Below are positions 18,133 through 27,680 of a stretch of 63,746 nt of DNA, piece after piece; positions within the stretch are counted from its first letter, which is position 1, and every line of letters begins with the position of its first letter. This stretch comes from Polaribacter porphyrae (GTDB lineage: Bacteria; Bacteroidota; Bacteroidia; Flavobacteriales; Flavobacteriaceae): the NCBI RefSeq assembly GCF_002954685.1, contig NZ_MSCN01000001.1, positions 270,485 through 334,230 on the forward strand, given 5' to 3'. The notes below the pieces were generated by a model, which had not been told where the DNA came from, searched no databases, and saw only the letters and a program-made list of their open reading frames with translations. The translations under genes and the position numbers were made by a program.

Positions 18133-18532
18133 ATTTTTTTGTGTGTTACTTCTAAAATAACATCTCTATCATTTAAATATTTAATCTCTAGAAAAATCTT
18201 GTAAATAGTATTGTTTTCTGAAAAGTGAAGCTCTATTTCGTTATCACCAATTAAGTATTTAGAATTTCCTAGATTAGTCCAATTTGATATATTTTCATAA
18301 CCTATGCATTCACCAGAATTATCTTTGCTGTAAAATTTATCTAAAAATGTTTCATCATAAAAAATGAGGTTTCACTTCTATTACCACAACCATCAAGAAA
18401 ATAAATTTCACTACCATTCATAAGCATCGAAGTAACTTTCCAAGTACCAATAATTGGGTCAAATTCGGTCTCTTCATTATTGCAGGAAATGAGTAAAATA
18501 GAAAAAAAGAAAATAACGAAAAATCTTTTCAA
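18129..18532 (-). pseudogene. Frameshifted lipocalin-like lipoprotein
   Basis: The N-terminal part (ATG at 18532) encodes a lipoprotein signal, ILLISCNNEE, followed by DPIIGTWKVTSMLMNGSEIY, and runs into a stop at 18341. The neighbouring frame then continues with NLIFYDETFLDKFYS and ECIGYENISNWTNLG to a stop at 18129-18131. One extra A in the run read GAAACC on the minus strand (18368-18373 on plus) joins the two frames into a 134-residue protein. That matches the 136-residue paralogue next to it, which shares the GxW, NGSE, GEC and SNW spacing. Either the gene is inactivated or the sequence has an indel error. Confidence 0.75.
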
Positions 18533-18580
18533 AATCTTTAATTTAATTAGAATTAAAAATTAAATAGAGTTTATAAAAAA

Positions 18581-18991
18581 TTAACTTCTTTGAAAGATAG
18601 AAACAATATTTTTCCCATTTTCATCTGTTTCTTCAAGACTAAATTTATTGTCATTGTCAGAAAAGAAAATCTTTATTATTCTAATGTTACCATTGGCTTC
18701 TTCAATTCTGTATTCAGAATTATCTTCTACTAACCAATTGCTTGTGGGTTGAGATACAACAATACATTCTCCGTTTAAAAGACCATAAAAAACTTGTCTT
18801 AAAACACCATTAGATCTAAATGAAAAGGTTGTACTTTTTGTACAATCAGTAATAGTTTCAGAACCATCTATTTTTTGAGAAAGTAAAGTCCAATCATCAA
18901 CAATTATATCATCAATAAAAACTACACTATCATTTGACCCACATGAATTAATTAAAATAACTAAAGCTAATATTTGTAAAAACCTTTTCAT
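18581..18991 (-). CDS. Lipocalin-like lipoprotein
   Basis: This 136-residue protein has a lipoprotein signal peptide with Cys17 in LVILINSCGS. The body resembles the lipocalin-like (Lipocalin_4/5 type) proteins common in Flavobacteriia: a conserved W near the start of the mature domain (DDWTLLSQKIDGSE), then short beta strands. It is a paralogue of the frameshifted gene 48 bases downstream on the same strand. It is probably anchored in the outer or inner membrane facing the periplasm. Ligand and role unknown. Confidence 0.7.
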   Translation of the reverse strand: MKRFLQILALVILINSCGSNDSVVFIDDIIVDDWTLLSQKIDGSETITDCTKSTTFSFRSNGVLRQVFYGLLNGECIVVSQPTSNWLVEDNSEYRIEEANGNIRIIKIFFSDNDNKFSLEETDENGKNIVSIFQRS

Positions 18992-19030
18992 AATCTGTGT
19001 TGTAAAATTTTCACAAATATAATACTTACT

Positions 19031-19861
19031 TTATACCTTAATTGTTAAAATTGGTTTCATTGCTTTTTTAGATAAGCTTTTTGTAACACTTGCAGAGAAT
19101 AAATGAGATAAACCACTTCTGCCATGCGTACTTAAAGCAATTAAATCAGCATCTATATCTCTAGAAAAGTTTAAAATTCCTTTTTCTATAGATGCATCAT
19201 TGTATATATTTATCGAGTATTTAGGTAATTTAAATTCAGCAATAAATTCTTTTACTTGTTCTTTTGCATTATGAGTATTCTCAAATTTTGACGGCGTATT
19301 TACCTTAAGTAGATGTATTTCACTTTTAAAATGATTGGCAAAATCTAAAAACTTTCTAAATACCTCCTTTTTATTTTCATTTTTAAAATTTGATGCAAAA
19401 ACAATATCTTTAATTCTAAATTTATCTTCATCCTTTTTAACAACAATTACGGGTATTTTAGAAGTTCTTACCACTTTTTCTGTGTTAGATCCAATTAAAA
19501 TTTCTTCGAATTTAGAGTGCCCTTTAGAACCCATTACAATTAAATCGACTTCAACTTTATCAGCATATTTTAAAATCCCTTCATGAGGGTTTTGAAAACG
19601 TATAGAATGATGAACTATTTTATTTTTACTGAAAAAACGTTCTTTAAATTCAATGATTCTTTCTTTTACCTTTCTTAAGTACAGCATGCTTTCTGGAATA
19701 CTAAAATTACTACCTGCACCCATATCTACAATGCCAGTAGGTAATTCTATCATATGTAAAAGATAAACTTCACAATTCGATTTTTTAGCAATTTTTGATG
19801 CCATTTTAGAGGCATATTCAGATTTTTTTGAAAAATCTATTGGGACTAAAATTTTTTTCAT
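19031..19861 (-). CDS. Tandem universal stress protein (UspA family)
   Basis: This 276-residue cytosolic protein has two Usp domains. The first (about 1-145) starts KKILVPIDFSKKSEYA and has the ATP-loop-like GSKGHSKFEEILIGSNTEKVV. The second (150-276) ends with LSTHGRSGLSHLFSASVTKS, also a G-x-x-G-x9-G/S motif. Tandem Usp proteins bind ATP or related nucleotides in stress adaptation; the partner is unknown. Just upstream the minus strand has TAACTTTA, a near match to the -7 box, so the gene is probably transcribed alone. Confidence 0.9.
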   Translation of the reverse strand: MKKILVPIDFSKKSEYASKMASKIAKKSNCEVYLLHMIELPTGIVDMGAGSNFSIPESMLYLRKVKERIIEFKERFFSKNKIVHHSIRFQNPHEGILKYADKVEVDLIVMGSKGHSKFEEILIGSNTEKVVRTSKIPVIVVKKDEDKFRIKDIVFASNFKNENKKEVFRKFLDFANHFKSEIHLLKVNTPSKFENTHNAKEQVKEFIAEFKLPKYSINIYNDASIEKGILNFSRDIDADLIALSTHGRSGLSHLFSASVTKSLSKKAMKPILTIKV

Positions 19862-19925
19862 AATTAGAAGTTTTTTGAGTTGATTGATGTACTTAAAGTT
19901 ACGAAAATAATTGAATATTTTTCAG

Positions 19926-19956
19926 TTTGATAAGTAATAAACAATTTGTATATTTG
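19926..19956 (+). promoter_or_regulatory. Promoter of rimP-nusA-infB
   Basis: TTTG at 19926-19929, a 19-base spacer and TATATTTG at 19949-19956 match the Bacteroidota -33/-7 consensus in sequence and spacing. The expected transcription start near 19963 leaves a leader of about 80 bases. Confidence 0.75.
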
Positions 19957-19986
19957 CATCGATTTTAACATTAGATGATTAAATGA

Positions 19987-20010
19987 AGGGGACAAATGTC
20001 CCCTCTTTTT
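19987..20010 (+). promoter_or_regulatory. Hairpin plus T-run in rimP leader (putative attenuator)
   Basis: AGGGGACA (19987-19994) and TGTCCCCT (19997-20004) form a GC-rich stem followed by a T run at 20006-20010. The element lies after the promoter and before the rimP ATG at 20045, so it would act as a conditional terminator rather than an end-of-operon terminator. NusA, encoded in this operon, acts on hairpin termination, so feedback is plausible but inferred. Confidence 0.6.
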
Positions 20011-20044
20011 ATACTCATAATCAATATTTTTTAATAGGTAAATA

Positions 20045-20506
20045 ATGAATCAAAACCAAATAAAAGATTTAGTAGATGAGGCTTTAGCGTTGAATGAGAG
20101 TTTGTTTTTGATAGATATTTCGATATCATCAAACAACAAAATTCAAATTACTGTTGATGGTGATAATGGTGTTTCTTTAAGCGAATGTATTCGAATAAGT
20201 AGAAAGGTTGAGCACAATTTAGATAGAGAAGAAGAAGATTTTTCTCTCGAAGTTACCACCCCAGATATTTCTCATCCATTACAAATGAAGAGACAATATC
20301 TAAAAAATATTAATAGAATTCTAAAAGTAAAGACTTTAGAAGAAGATTTTGAAGGTACTTTAGTAGAAGCAGATGAAGACAAAATTGTATTAAACTGGAA
20401 AGCTAGAGAACCAAAACCAATAGGAAAAGGTAAAGTTACTGTACAAAAAACAGTAACAATAAACTATAAGGATATTAAAGAAGCAAAAGTGAAGATTGTA
20501 TTTTAA
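20045..20506 (+). CDS. rimP: Ribosome maturation factor RimP
   Basis: This 153-residue protein helps maturation of the 30S ribosomal subunit. It has the RimP N-terminal alpha/beta domain, with the conserved VDGDNGVSLSECIRISRKVE stretch, and the C-terminal SH3-like beta barrel (LVEADEDKIVLNW). The segment between, EVTTPDISHPL, corresponds to the family's conserved E-V-S-S-P-G-x-x-R-P region with Bacteroidota-typical changes. It is the first gene of rimP-nusA-infB, 12 bases before nusA, an order conserved widely in bacteria. Confidence 0.95.
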   Translation: MNQNQIKDLVDEALALNESLFLIDISISSNNKIQITVDGDNGVSLSECIRISRKVEHNLDREEEDFSLEVTTPDISHPLQMKRQYLKNINRILKVKTLEEDFEGTLVEADEDKIVLNWKAREPKPIGKGKVTVQKTVTINYKDIKEAKVKIVF

Positions 20507-20518
20507 GAAAAATAAATA

Positions 20519-21775
20519 ATGGAGAATTTAGCATTAATCGATTCGTTTTCAGAATTTAAAGATAATAAAAGCATAGACAGAGTAACATTAATGTCTATTT
20601 TAGAAGAAGTATTCAGAGCTGCTTTAAAACGTAAGTTTGGCTCTGATGATAATTTTGATATTATTATCAACCCAGATAAAGGAGATTTAGAAATTTGGAG
20701 AAATAGAGTTGTAGTTGCAGATGGTTTTTCTGAAGATGATAATGAAGAGATAGAATTGTCTGAAGCTCGTAAAATTGAGCCAGATTTTGAAATTGGAGAA
20801 GATGTTTCTGAAGAAGTAAAATTAATAGATTTAGGTAGAAGAGCTATTTTAGCTTTACGCCAAAATCTAATCTCTAAAATTTATGAGCATGATAGTACAA
20901 ACATCTTTAAACAATTTAAAGATTTAGAAGGCGAGTTATTCAGTGCAGAAGTTCACCATATACGTCATAATGCAATTATATTATTAGATGATGATGGTAA
21001 TGAAATTGTATTACCAAAAAGTGAGCAAATACGTTCCGATTTTTTCAGAAAAGGAGATTCTGTAAGAGGAGTTATAAAAACAGTAGAATTAAGAGGAAAC
21101 AAACCAGCAATCATATTATCTAGAACTGCACCAGCTTTTTTAAATAAATTATTTGAGCAAGAAATTCCTGAAGTTTTCGACGGTTTAATTACGGTTGAAG
21201 GTGTTGCAAGAATTCCAGGGGAAAAAGCAAAAGTAGCTGTAGATTCTTATGATGATAGAATAGATCCTGTAGGAGCTTGTGTTGGTGTAAAAGGATCAAG
21301 AATTCATGGAATTGTACGTGAGTTAGGTAATGAAAATATTGATGTTATCAACTTTACCAAGAACGAACAATTATTCATTTCAAGAGCATTAAGCCCTGCA
21401 AAGGTAACTTCAATGGAAATAACTATGTATGAAGAAGAAAAGAATGGCAAAAAAGGACGTGTAAATGTACTTTTAAAACCAGAAGAGGTTTCTAAAGCTA
21501 TTGGTAGAGGAGGAGTTAATATTCGTTTGGCAAGTGAGTTAACAGGTTATGAAATAGATGTTCAAAGAGAAGGTTTAGAAGAAGAAGATGTAGAGTTAAC
21601 AGAATTTGTAGATGAAATTGAAGATTGGGTTATTGCAGAATTCAAAAACATAGGTTTAGATACAGCAAAAAGTGTATTAGAAACTTCTGTTGGTGAACTA
21701 GTAAAGAGAACCGATTTAGAAGAAGAAACAATTATAGATGTTCAAAGAATTTTAAAAGAAGAATTCGAAGAATAA
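20519..21775 (+). CDS. nusA: Transcription termination/antitermination factor NusA
   Basis: This 418-residue protein has the N-terminal RNA-polymerase-binding domain (1-125), an S1 domain (about 135-200, GELFSAEVHHIRHNAIILL), and two KH domains (about 230-370) with the signature VGVKGSRIHGIVRELGNENID and a second GRGGVNIRLASELTG. It lacks the C-terminal acidic repeats of the E. coli protein, as is usual outside Proteobacteria. It binds RNA polymerase and nascent RNA and influences pausing, termination and rRNA antitermination. It lies between rimP and infB. Confidence 0.97.
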   Translation: MENLALIDSFSEFKDNKSIDRVTLMSILEEVFRAALKRKFGSDDNFDIIINPDKGDLEIWRNRVVVADGFSEDDNEEIELSEARKIEPDFEIGEDVSEEVKLIDLGRRAILALRQNLISKIYEHDSTNIFKQFKDLEGELFSAEVHHIRHNAIILLDDDGNEIVLPKSEQIRSDFFRKGDSVRGVIKTVELRGNKPAIILSRTAPAFLNKLFEQEIPEVFDGLITVEGVARIPGEKAKVAVDSYDDRIDPVGACVGVKGSRIHGIVRELGNENIDVINFTKNEQLFISRALSPAKVTSMEITMYEEEKNGKKGRVNVLLKPEEVSKAIGRGGVNIRLASELTGYEIDVQREGLEEEDVELTEFVDEIEDWVIAEFKNIGLDTAKSVLETSVGELVKRTDLEEETIIDVQRILKEEFEE

Positions 21776-21834
21776 CATAACGTTTAAGTAAAGTAAAAAG
21801 TATATTTTTACAATTATAAAGTTAAAAAAATTAT

Positions 21835-24618
21835 ATGTCTGTAGGCAAAACAACGAGGCTTAATAAGGTTTTAAGAGAATTAAATATTTCTTTAGATAGA
21901 GCTGTAGAGCATTTAGCAAGCAAAGGTTATCAAATCGATGCTAGACCAACTACAAAAATTACTTCTGAAGAGTATGAAGTTCTGTTAGATGGTTTTGAAA
22001 CTGATGCTAACAAAAGAGCTGCTTCTAAAGAGGTAGGTGAAGAAAAACGAAAAGAAAAAGAAGCTATTCGTTTAGAGCTAGAGGCAAAGCAAGAAAGAAA
22101 AAGAGCTGAAGAAGCTAAAAAAGAAGAAGTTTTAAAAGCCAAAGCAGAAAAACTTGAACTTAAAACTGTTGGTAAAATAGATATTGATAATTTAGGTAAG
22201 AAAGAAGAAGAAGAGCCTAAAAAGGAAAAGGAAGAAGCTAAAAAAGAGCAGGAACCTGAAAAGGAACAAGAAGAAGCACCAGTTGCAGAACCTGTTGTTG
22301 AGAAAAAAGAGCAAGTTTCAGAAAAACCAAAACCTGCTACACCTATAGAAAAGGCAGTTTCTAAAGTTGAAGCCAAAATTCAATCTAAAGGAGAAACTGC
22401 AAAAGAGGAAACTAAAGAAGAAGTTACTCCAGAAACAGCAGAAACTATAAAAACACAGTATAAAAAGCTTGATGGACCAAACTTTACAGGTAAAAAAATT
22501 GATTTAAAGCAATTTGAAAAACCAAAAAAGAAAAAACCAGAAGCAAAAAAAGATTCAAATTCAGATACCAAGAAAAAACGTAAAAGAATTAAATCTACAG
22601 GTTCTTCAAATCCAAATTCAAGAAATAGCCCAAATAATAGAGGTAATAATAGAGGAAACAATAATAAAGGAAGAGGTAGAGCTAACCAAAGACCAACTGT
22701 TAAAAAAGAAGAACCAACAGAAGCAGAAATCCAAAAACAAGTTAGAGAAACTCTAGAAAAGCTTCAAGGTAAATCTAGCAAAGGTAAAGGAGCAAAATAT
22801 CGTAGAAATAAAAGAGATGCTAGAAGAGAGCAATCAGAAGCAGAGCTAGAAGCACAAGTTTTAGATAGCAAAATATTAAAGGTTACAGAATTTGTAACAG
22901 TTAGTGAAGTAGCAACAATGATGGGAGAGCCTGTTACCAATATTATTTCAGCATGTATGTCTTTAGGAATGATGGTAACGATGAATCAACGTTTAGACGC
23001 TGAAACATTAGTAATTGTTGCAGAAGAATTTAACCATAAAGTTGAATTTGTTGGTGCAGAAGTAGAAGAAGCTATAGAAGAAGTAGAGGATAAACCAGAA
23101 GATTTAGAAAAAAGAGCACCAATTATTACAGTAATGGGGCATGTAGATCATGGTAAAACTTCTTTGTTAGATTATATTAGAAATGCAAACATTGTAGAAG
23201 GAGAGAGTGGAGGAATTACACAACATATTGGTGCTTATTCAGTAAATGTAAAAGATGAAAAAATTGCATTTTTAGATACCCCTGGTCACGAAGCATTTAC
23301 AGCAATGCGTGCAAGAGGTGCACAAGTAACAGATTTAGTAATAATTGTAGTAGCAGCAGATGATGATGTAATGCCTCAAACTAAAGAAGCAATTTCTCAC
23401 GCACAAGCAGCTGGGGTTCCAATTATTTTTGCAATTAACAAGATTGATAAACCAAATGCCAATCCAGATAATGTAAAAACACAACTTTCTTCAATGAATT
23501 TATTAATTGAAGAATGGGGAGGTAATATTCAGTCTCAAGATATTTCAGCGAAAACAGGTCAAGGAATTGATGAGTTGTTAGAAAAAGTTTTATTAGAAGC
23601 AGAAGTTTTAGAACTACAAGCAAATCCTAATAAGAATGCAACTGGTACAGTCGTAGAAGCACAATTAGATAAGGGTAGAGGTTATGTAACCACAATTTTG
23701 GTTCAAGCTGGTACTTTAAAAATTGGAGATTATATTTTAGCTGGTAAAAACAGTGGTAAGGTAAAAGCGATGTTTGATGATAAAGGTAAAAAAGTAAAAG
23801 CTGCTAAACCTTCAACACCAGTATCTATATTAGGTTTAGATGGTGCACCACAAGCAGGTGATAAATTTGTTGTTTTTGATGATGAAAGAGAGGCAAAACA
23901 AATTGCTACAAAACGTTCTCAATTACAACGTGAGCAATCTGTTAGAACTCAAAAAACATTAACACTAGATGAAATTGGACGTAGAATTGCATTAGGAGAC
24001 TTTAAAGAATTAAACATCATCTTAAAAGGAGATGTAGATGGTTCTGTAGAAGCCTTAACAAACTCGTTCCAAAAATTATCTACAGAAGAAATTCAAGTAA
24101 ATATTTTACATAAAGGGGTTGGTGCAATTACTGAAAGTGATGTATTGTTAGCAACTGCATCTGATGCAATTATTGTTGGATTTAATGTAAGGCCTCAAGG
24201 TAATGCAAGAACTGTTGCAGATAGAGAAGAGGTAGATATTAGAACGTATTCAATTATTTATGATGCGATCAATGATTTAAAAGATGCCATGGAAGGAATG
24301 TTATCTCCTGAAATGAAAGAAGAAGTTACTGGTAATGTAGAAATTAGAGAAGTTTATAAAATTTCTAAAGTTGGTAATATTGCAGGTTGTATGGTAATGT
24401 CTGGTAAAATCTACAGAAATTCTAAAATTAGAGTTATTAGAGATGGTATTGTTGTACATGATGGACTTTTATCATCTTTAAAACGTTTTAAAGACGACGT
24501 AAAAGAAGTAGCTAAAGGCTATGATTGTGGATTACAAATCAAAAATTATAATGATATAAGCGAAGGTGATGTTATTGAAGCTTATGAAGAAGTAGCAGTT
24601 AAGAAAAAACTAAAATAA
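21835..24618 (+). CDS. infB: Translation initiation factor IF-2
   Basis: This 927-residue GTPase brings initiator tRNA to the 30S subunit. It has a small N-terminal IF2_N domain (about 5-60), a long charged Lys/Glu-rich and then Asn/Arg-rich linker (about 60-340), a second IF2_N-type segment ([17 protein letters not shown]), and the G domain with G1 GHVDHGKTS near residue 435, G2 GGITQHIG, G3 DTPGHEAF and G4 NKID. Domains II-IV follow to the end. The low-complexity linker makes other frames look open, but they are shadows. The last gene of the operon, followed by a strong terminator. Confidence 0.97.
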   Translation: MSVGKTTRLNKVLRELNISLDRAVEHLASKGYQIDARPTTKITSEEYEVLLDGFETDANKRAASKEVGEEKRKEKEAIRLELEAKQERKRAEEAKKEEVLKAKAEKLELKTVGKIDIDNLGKKEEEEPKKEKEEAKKEQEPEKEQEEAPVAEPVVEKKEQVSEKPKPATPIEKAVSKVEAKIQSKGETAKEETKEEVTPETAETIKTQYKKLDGPNFTGKKIDLKQFEKPKKKKPEAKKDSNSDTKKKRKRIKSTGSSNPNSRNSPNNRGNNRGNNNKGRGRANQRPTVKKEEPTEAEIQKQVRETLEKLQGKSSKGKGAKYRRNKRDARREQSEAELEAQVLDSKILKVTEFVTVSEVATMMGEPVTNIISACMSLGMMVTMNQRLDAETLVIVAEEFNHKVEFVGAEVEEAIEEVEDKPEDLEKRAPIITVMGHVDHGKTSLLDYIRNANIVEGESGGITQHIGAYSVNVKDEKIAFLDTPGHEAFTAMRARGAQVTDLVIIVVAADDDVMPQTKEAISHAQAAGVPIIFAINKIDKPNANPDNVKTQLSSMNLLIEEWGGNIQSQDISAKTGQGIDELLEKVLLEAEVLELQANPNKNATGTVVEAQLDKGRGYVTTILVQAGTLKIGDYILAGKNSGKVKAMFDDKGKKVKAAKPSTPVSILGLDGAPQAGDKFVVFDDEREAKQIATKRSQLQREQSVRTQKTLTLDEIGRRIALGDFKELNIILKGDVDGSVEALTNSFQKLSTEEIQVNILHKGVGAITESDVLLATASDAIIVGFNVRPQGNARTVADREEVDIRTYSIIYDAINDLKDAMEGMLSPEMKEEVTGNVEIREVYKISKVGNIAGCMVMSGKIYRNSKIRVIRDGIVVHDGLLSSLKRFKDDVKEVAKGYDCGLQIKNYNDISEGDVIEAYEEVAVKKKLK

Positions 24619-24640
24619 TATATTCCTTTTTAAAGCATAA

Positions 24641-24672
24641 AAAACCGAGCAATTTGCTCGGTTTTTTTGTAA
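24641..24672 (+). terminator. Terminator after infB, probably bidirectional
   Basis: AAAACCGAGC (24641-24650) pairs with GCTCGGTTTT (24656-24665) around a 5-base loop, followed by more T. The A run on the other side lets it also terminate the convergent M28 peptidase gene, which ends at 24691. Confidence 0.85.
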
Positions 24673-24690
24673 CTGTAGTATTACCATTTA

Positions 24691-25749
24691 CTATTTTTTC
24701 ACTTCTTTCTTTTTAGTAGGTTTTGCTTTATCAGCAATAATTCTAGTTTCTTTATTGGCTACTTCCCAAGCAGTATGAAATACCAGACGCGTTCTATTTT
24801 CTAATAATTCATAATAAATCTTATCTGGTGTATCACCAGGTTTGTGGTAATCTACATGAGTACCATTAAAATAAAATATAATAGGTACATTATTTTTGGC
24901 AAAGTTGTAATGATCAGATCTGTAGTAAAAACGATTAGGATCATTATCATCATTATATTTATAATCTAAACTAATATTTGTATATTTTTTATTGACTTCT
25001 TCAGATAGATTGTGTAATTCAGTACTCAACTTATTAGAACCAATTAAATAGACATAGTTAGGATTATCTTTGTGCCTAGCATCTATTCTACCAATCATAT
25101 CTATATTTAAGTTGCAAACTGTATTTTCTAAAGGAAAGATTGGGTCTTCATCAGTGTAATATTTAGAACCTAATAAACCTTTCTCTTCACCAGTTACGTG
25201 TAGGAATAAAATAGAACGTTTAGGGCCTTTTCCATTATCAGCAGCTATTTTAAAGGCTTCCGCAATTTCTAGTAAAGCTACAGTTCCAGAACCATCATCA
25301 TCTGCACCGTTATAAATTTCTCCATTATTAACACCAACATGATCTAAATGAGCAGATAAAACAATAATTTCGTCAGGTTTTTCAGTGCCTTTAATAAATG
25401 CAACTACGTTTTCTGAATCTTTTAGCTTTCCTCTTCTAGATTTACTACTTAACCATTCTGTAGATATTTCTTGAAAATAATCATCACCTCCTAAAGGAGA
25501 AGGAATTCCAGTATTGATATAGAAATTCTTAAGATATTGAACAGCCTTTTTTTGCCCTGGTTCACCAGTATTTCTACCTTCATATTCATCTGAAGCGTAA
25601 GTAAATAAATGTGAACCTAAATCTTTTGCTGTAATTGTAGCTGCGTATTTTGTAGCTTGATCTACGTTAGCATCATCTTTTGATGCATTTTTACTAGAGC
25701 TACAAGCCATAAAAATCAATGCACTAGCTGTATAAAGTATTTTTTTCAT
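24691..25749 (-). CDS. M28 family zinc aminopeptidase, lipoprotein
   Basis: This 352-residue protein starts with a lipoprotein signal (ASALIFMACSSSK). The M28 metal ligands are visible in order: LSAHLDHVG near residue 135 (H and D), YNGADDDGSGT (bridging D), TGEEKGLLGS near 190 (catalytic EE), LNIDMIGR (D) and THVDYHKPGDTPD near 296 (final H). It would remove N-terminal amino acids from peptides in the periplasm or at the outer membrane. It has its own promoter (25785-25817) and shares a terminator with infB. Confidence 0.9.
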   Translation of the reverse strand: MKKILYTASALIFMACSSSKNASKDDANVDQATKYAATITAKDLGSHLFTYASDEYEGRNTGEPGQKKAVQYLKNFYINTGIPSPLGGDDYFQEISTEWLSSKSRRGKLKDSENVVAFIKGTEKPDEIIVLSAHLDHVGVNNGEIYNGADDDGSGTVALLEIAEAFKIAADNGKGPKRSILFLHVTGEEKGLLGSKYYTDEDPIFPLENTVCNLNIDMIGRIDARHKDNPNYVYLIGSNKLSTELHNLSEEVNKKYTNISLDYKYNDDNDPNRFYYRSDHYNFAKNNVPIIFYFNGTHVDYHKPGDTPDKIYYELLENRTRLVFHTAWEVANKETRIIADKAKPTKKKEVKK

Positions 25750-25784
25750 CTATTAAAATTGAATTAAACTTTTTGAATTACTAC

Positions 25785-25817
25785 CAAAAATAATAAAAAG
25801 TGGTAGTAACCTCAAAA
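25785..25817 (-). promoter_or_regulatory. Promoter of M28 peptidase inside an inverted repeat
   Basis: On the minus strand TTTTG (25817-25813), a 20-base spacer and TATTTTTG (25792-25785) match the -33/-7 consensus. The promoter lies inside the inverted repeat ACTACCA (25780-25786)/TGGTAGT (25801-25807), which overlaps the -7 element. Confidence 0.55.
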
Positions 25818-26657
25818 TTATTGGTTATTTATAATAAACTGCTGTAATTCCCTGTTGAAATTAACAGTTTCTTTTGGAAATAAATTGTCGAAATGTCCTT
25901 TTGTAATGAGTTCATTTGGAATGCCTGAATGCAAATTATTATCAGTAAATAATAGAATATAATTACTAAAATTGATGGATAGATTTACTTGATGTGAAGA
26001 AAGTATAATGGTTTTTGAAGTCTTGCTAACCAACTTCTTTAAAAGCTTAAAAATCTGAATAGTATGATGCAAATCTAAATGTGCAGTAGGTTCATCTAGT
26101 ATCATTATTTCAGTATCTTGTGCTAATGCTCTAGCTATGAGAACACGTTGTGATTGCCCATCACTTAACTCATAAAAACGCTTATTTTTTAAGTGTTGAA
26201 TTTCAGTCTGATGAATTGCAATATTCACTTTTTCAATATCTTCTTTAGTGAGTTTATCAATCCAATTTGTGTAGGGTTGTCTTCCTAAAGCAATCAATTC
26301 AAAAACGGTTAATTGACTTTCTGGTAATCTATCTGTCAGCACTAAACTCAATTTTGTAGCTAATTCTCTATTAGTATAATCATGCAAGTTTTTATCATTC
26401 AAAAAAACATTTCCAGAAATTGGGTGTTGCACTTTGGCAATAGTTCTTAATAAAGTGGATTTTCCTATACCGTTTTTACCCAAAACAGTAATCAATTGTC
26501 CTTTTTTTAGAGATAAATTAATACCAGCAGCAACAATAGTTTTTGCTTTTTTAGATTGATAACCTATGGAAAGGTTTTCTGTTTTTAAAATTATATTTTC
26601 TTTTGATTTAATCAATATATTTATATAAAAATTTTCTTTTTCTTTACTAATAACCAA
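25818..26657 (-). CDS. FecE-type ABC transporter ATP-binding protein
   Basis: This 279-residue protein is the ATPase of an importer for iron chelates, haem or cobalamin-like compounds. It has Walker A (VLGKNGIGKSTLL), the Q-loop region, the signature ELSDGQSQRVLIARAL, Walker B (TEIMILDEPTAHLD) and the H-loop (TIILSSHQV). The ATG at 26657 makes it overlap the permease end by 37 bases and gives an atypical N-terminal extension. A TTG about eight bases after the permease stop would give a more usual start (IKSKENIILKTENLSIGY). The substrate-binding protein and TonB receptor are not nearby. Confidence 0.9.
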   Translation of the reverse strand: MVISKEKENFYINILIKSKENIILKTENLSIGYQSKKAKTIVAAGINLSLKKGQLITVLGKNGIGKSTLLRTIAKVQHPISGNVFLNDKNLHDYTNRELATKLSLVLTDRLPESQLTVFELIALGRQPYTNWIDKLTKEDIEKVNIAIHQTEIQHLKNKRFYELSDGQSQRVLIARALAQDTEIMILDEPTAHLDLHHTIQIFKLLKKLVSKTSKTIILSSHQVNLSINFSNYILLFTDNNLHSGIPNELITKGHFDNLFPKETVNFNRELQQFIINNQ

Positions 26658-27649
26658 ATTACAACAGGTGCTCCAAACAGAGAAGTTATTGCATTTATAG
26701 GTAACGTAAATTCACTTGTAGGTAATTGAGCAATACAATCACAAATTAATAAAATAATAGCTCCTAAAATAGCTGAAGCAGGTAATAATATTTTATGATT
26801 AGAACTTGTAAATAACAATCTAGCAATATGAGGTATAGCTAAACCAATAAAGGCAATTGGTCCAGAAAAAGCAGTGATTACTCCTGTCAAAATACTGGTA
26901 ATTACTAAAATTATATTCCTGCTTTTTTTAATATTTATTCCTAAACTTTTGGCATAATTCTCCCCTAATAAATAACTATTTAATGGTTTTATAATAAAGA
27001 ATGTACCTAATAATCCAACTATATAAAAACCAAAGAAAATAGACAATTCTTTCCAGCTTAAGTTTCCTAAACTTCCAAAACTCCAAAATAAATATTGTTG
27101 AATCTGTTCTGCTTCACTAAAGTAAGCTAATACACTAATTATTGCTGATGTTAAACTGCCAAACATCAAACCAATAATTAAAATTGACATGGTGTTTCTT
27201 ACTTTGTTTGCAGCAATAATTACAGCAGATAATACTAATAAAGCTCCTAAACTAGCTGCAATTGGTAGAGACCAATTTGATATTGATGATGATAGTAAAA
27301 ATCCACCAAAAACAGAAGAACCTAAAATTAAAACCGCAACTCCTAAACTTGACCCAGAAGAAATTCCTAAAACAAATGGACCAGCAAGCGGATTTCTAAA
27401 TAAAGTCTGCATTAACAGGCCTGCAACAGATAACCCAGAACCAACTAAAATAGCAGTTATGGCTTTTGGTAATCTAAAATTAAGAATGATAGTTTCCCAA
27501 CTTTCTTTTGAGACAACACCCCCAAATAAAGAATTTAAAATATCTTTAAAAGGGATTGAAACAGAACCTAAACTAATATTTACAAAAAACAAAACCGCCA
27601 GTAAAACCGATAAAATTATAAAGTGTTTTGTGTAGTTTTTTTGTTCCAT
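26621..27649 (-). CDS. FecCD-type ABC transporter permease
   Basis: This 342-residue polytopic protein has about nine to ten membrane segments and hallmark FecCD motifs: RLPKAITAILVGSGLSVAGL, then QTLFRNPLAGPFVLGISSGS, and late in the protein GPIAFIGLAIPHIARLLF. It forms the inner-membrane channel of the importer with the ATPase encoded just downstream. The substrate is likely a siderophore, haem or cobamide, but this cannot be resolved from sequence. It starts 31 bases after rdgB, so it may be in the same transcript. Confidence 0.9.
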   Translation of the reverse strand: MEQKNYTKHFIILSVLLAVLFFVNISLGSVSIPFKDILNSLFGGVVSKESWETIILNFRLPKAITAILVGSGLSVAGLLMQTLFRNPLAGPFVLGISSGSSLGVAVLILGSSVFGGFLLSSSISNWSLPIAASLGALLVLSAVIIAANKVRNTMSILIIGLMFGSLTSAIISVLAYFSEAEQIQQYLFWSFGSLGNLSWKELSIFFGFYIVGLLGTFFIIKPLNSYLLGENYAKSLGINIKKSRNIILVITSILTGVITAFSGPIAFIGLAIPHIARLLFTSSNHKILLPASAILGAIILLICDCIAQLPTSEFTLPINAITSLFGAPVVIWLLVKKKKIFI

Positions 27650-27680
27650 TTTTTGTTACCTTGAATACAAAATAAAAGTC

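Noticed and set aside
21930..22756. Open frames on both strands inside infB
   Set aside because: They fall in the low-complexity Lys/Glu linker of IF-2, where stop codons are rare in all frames.
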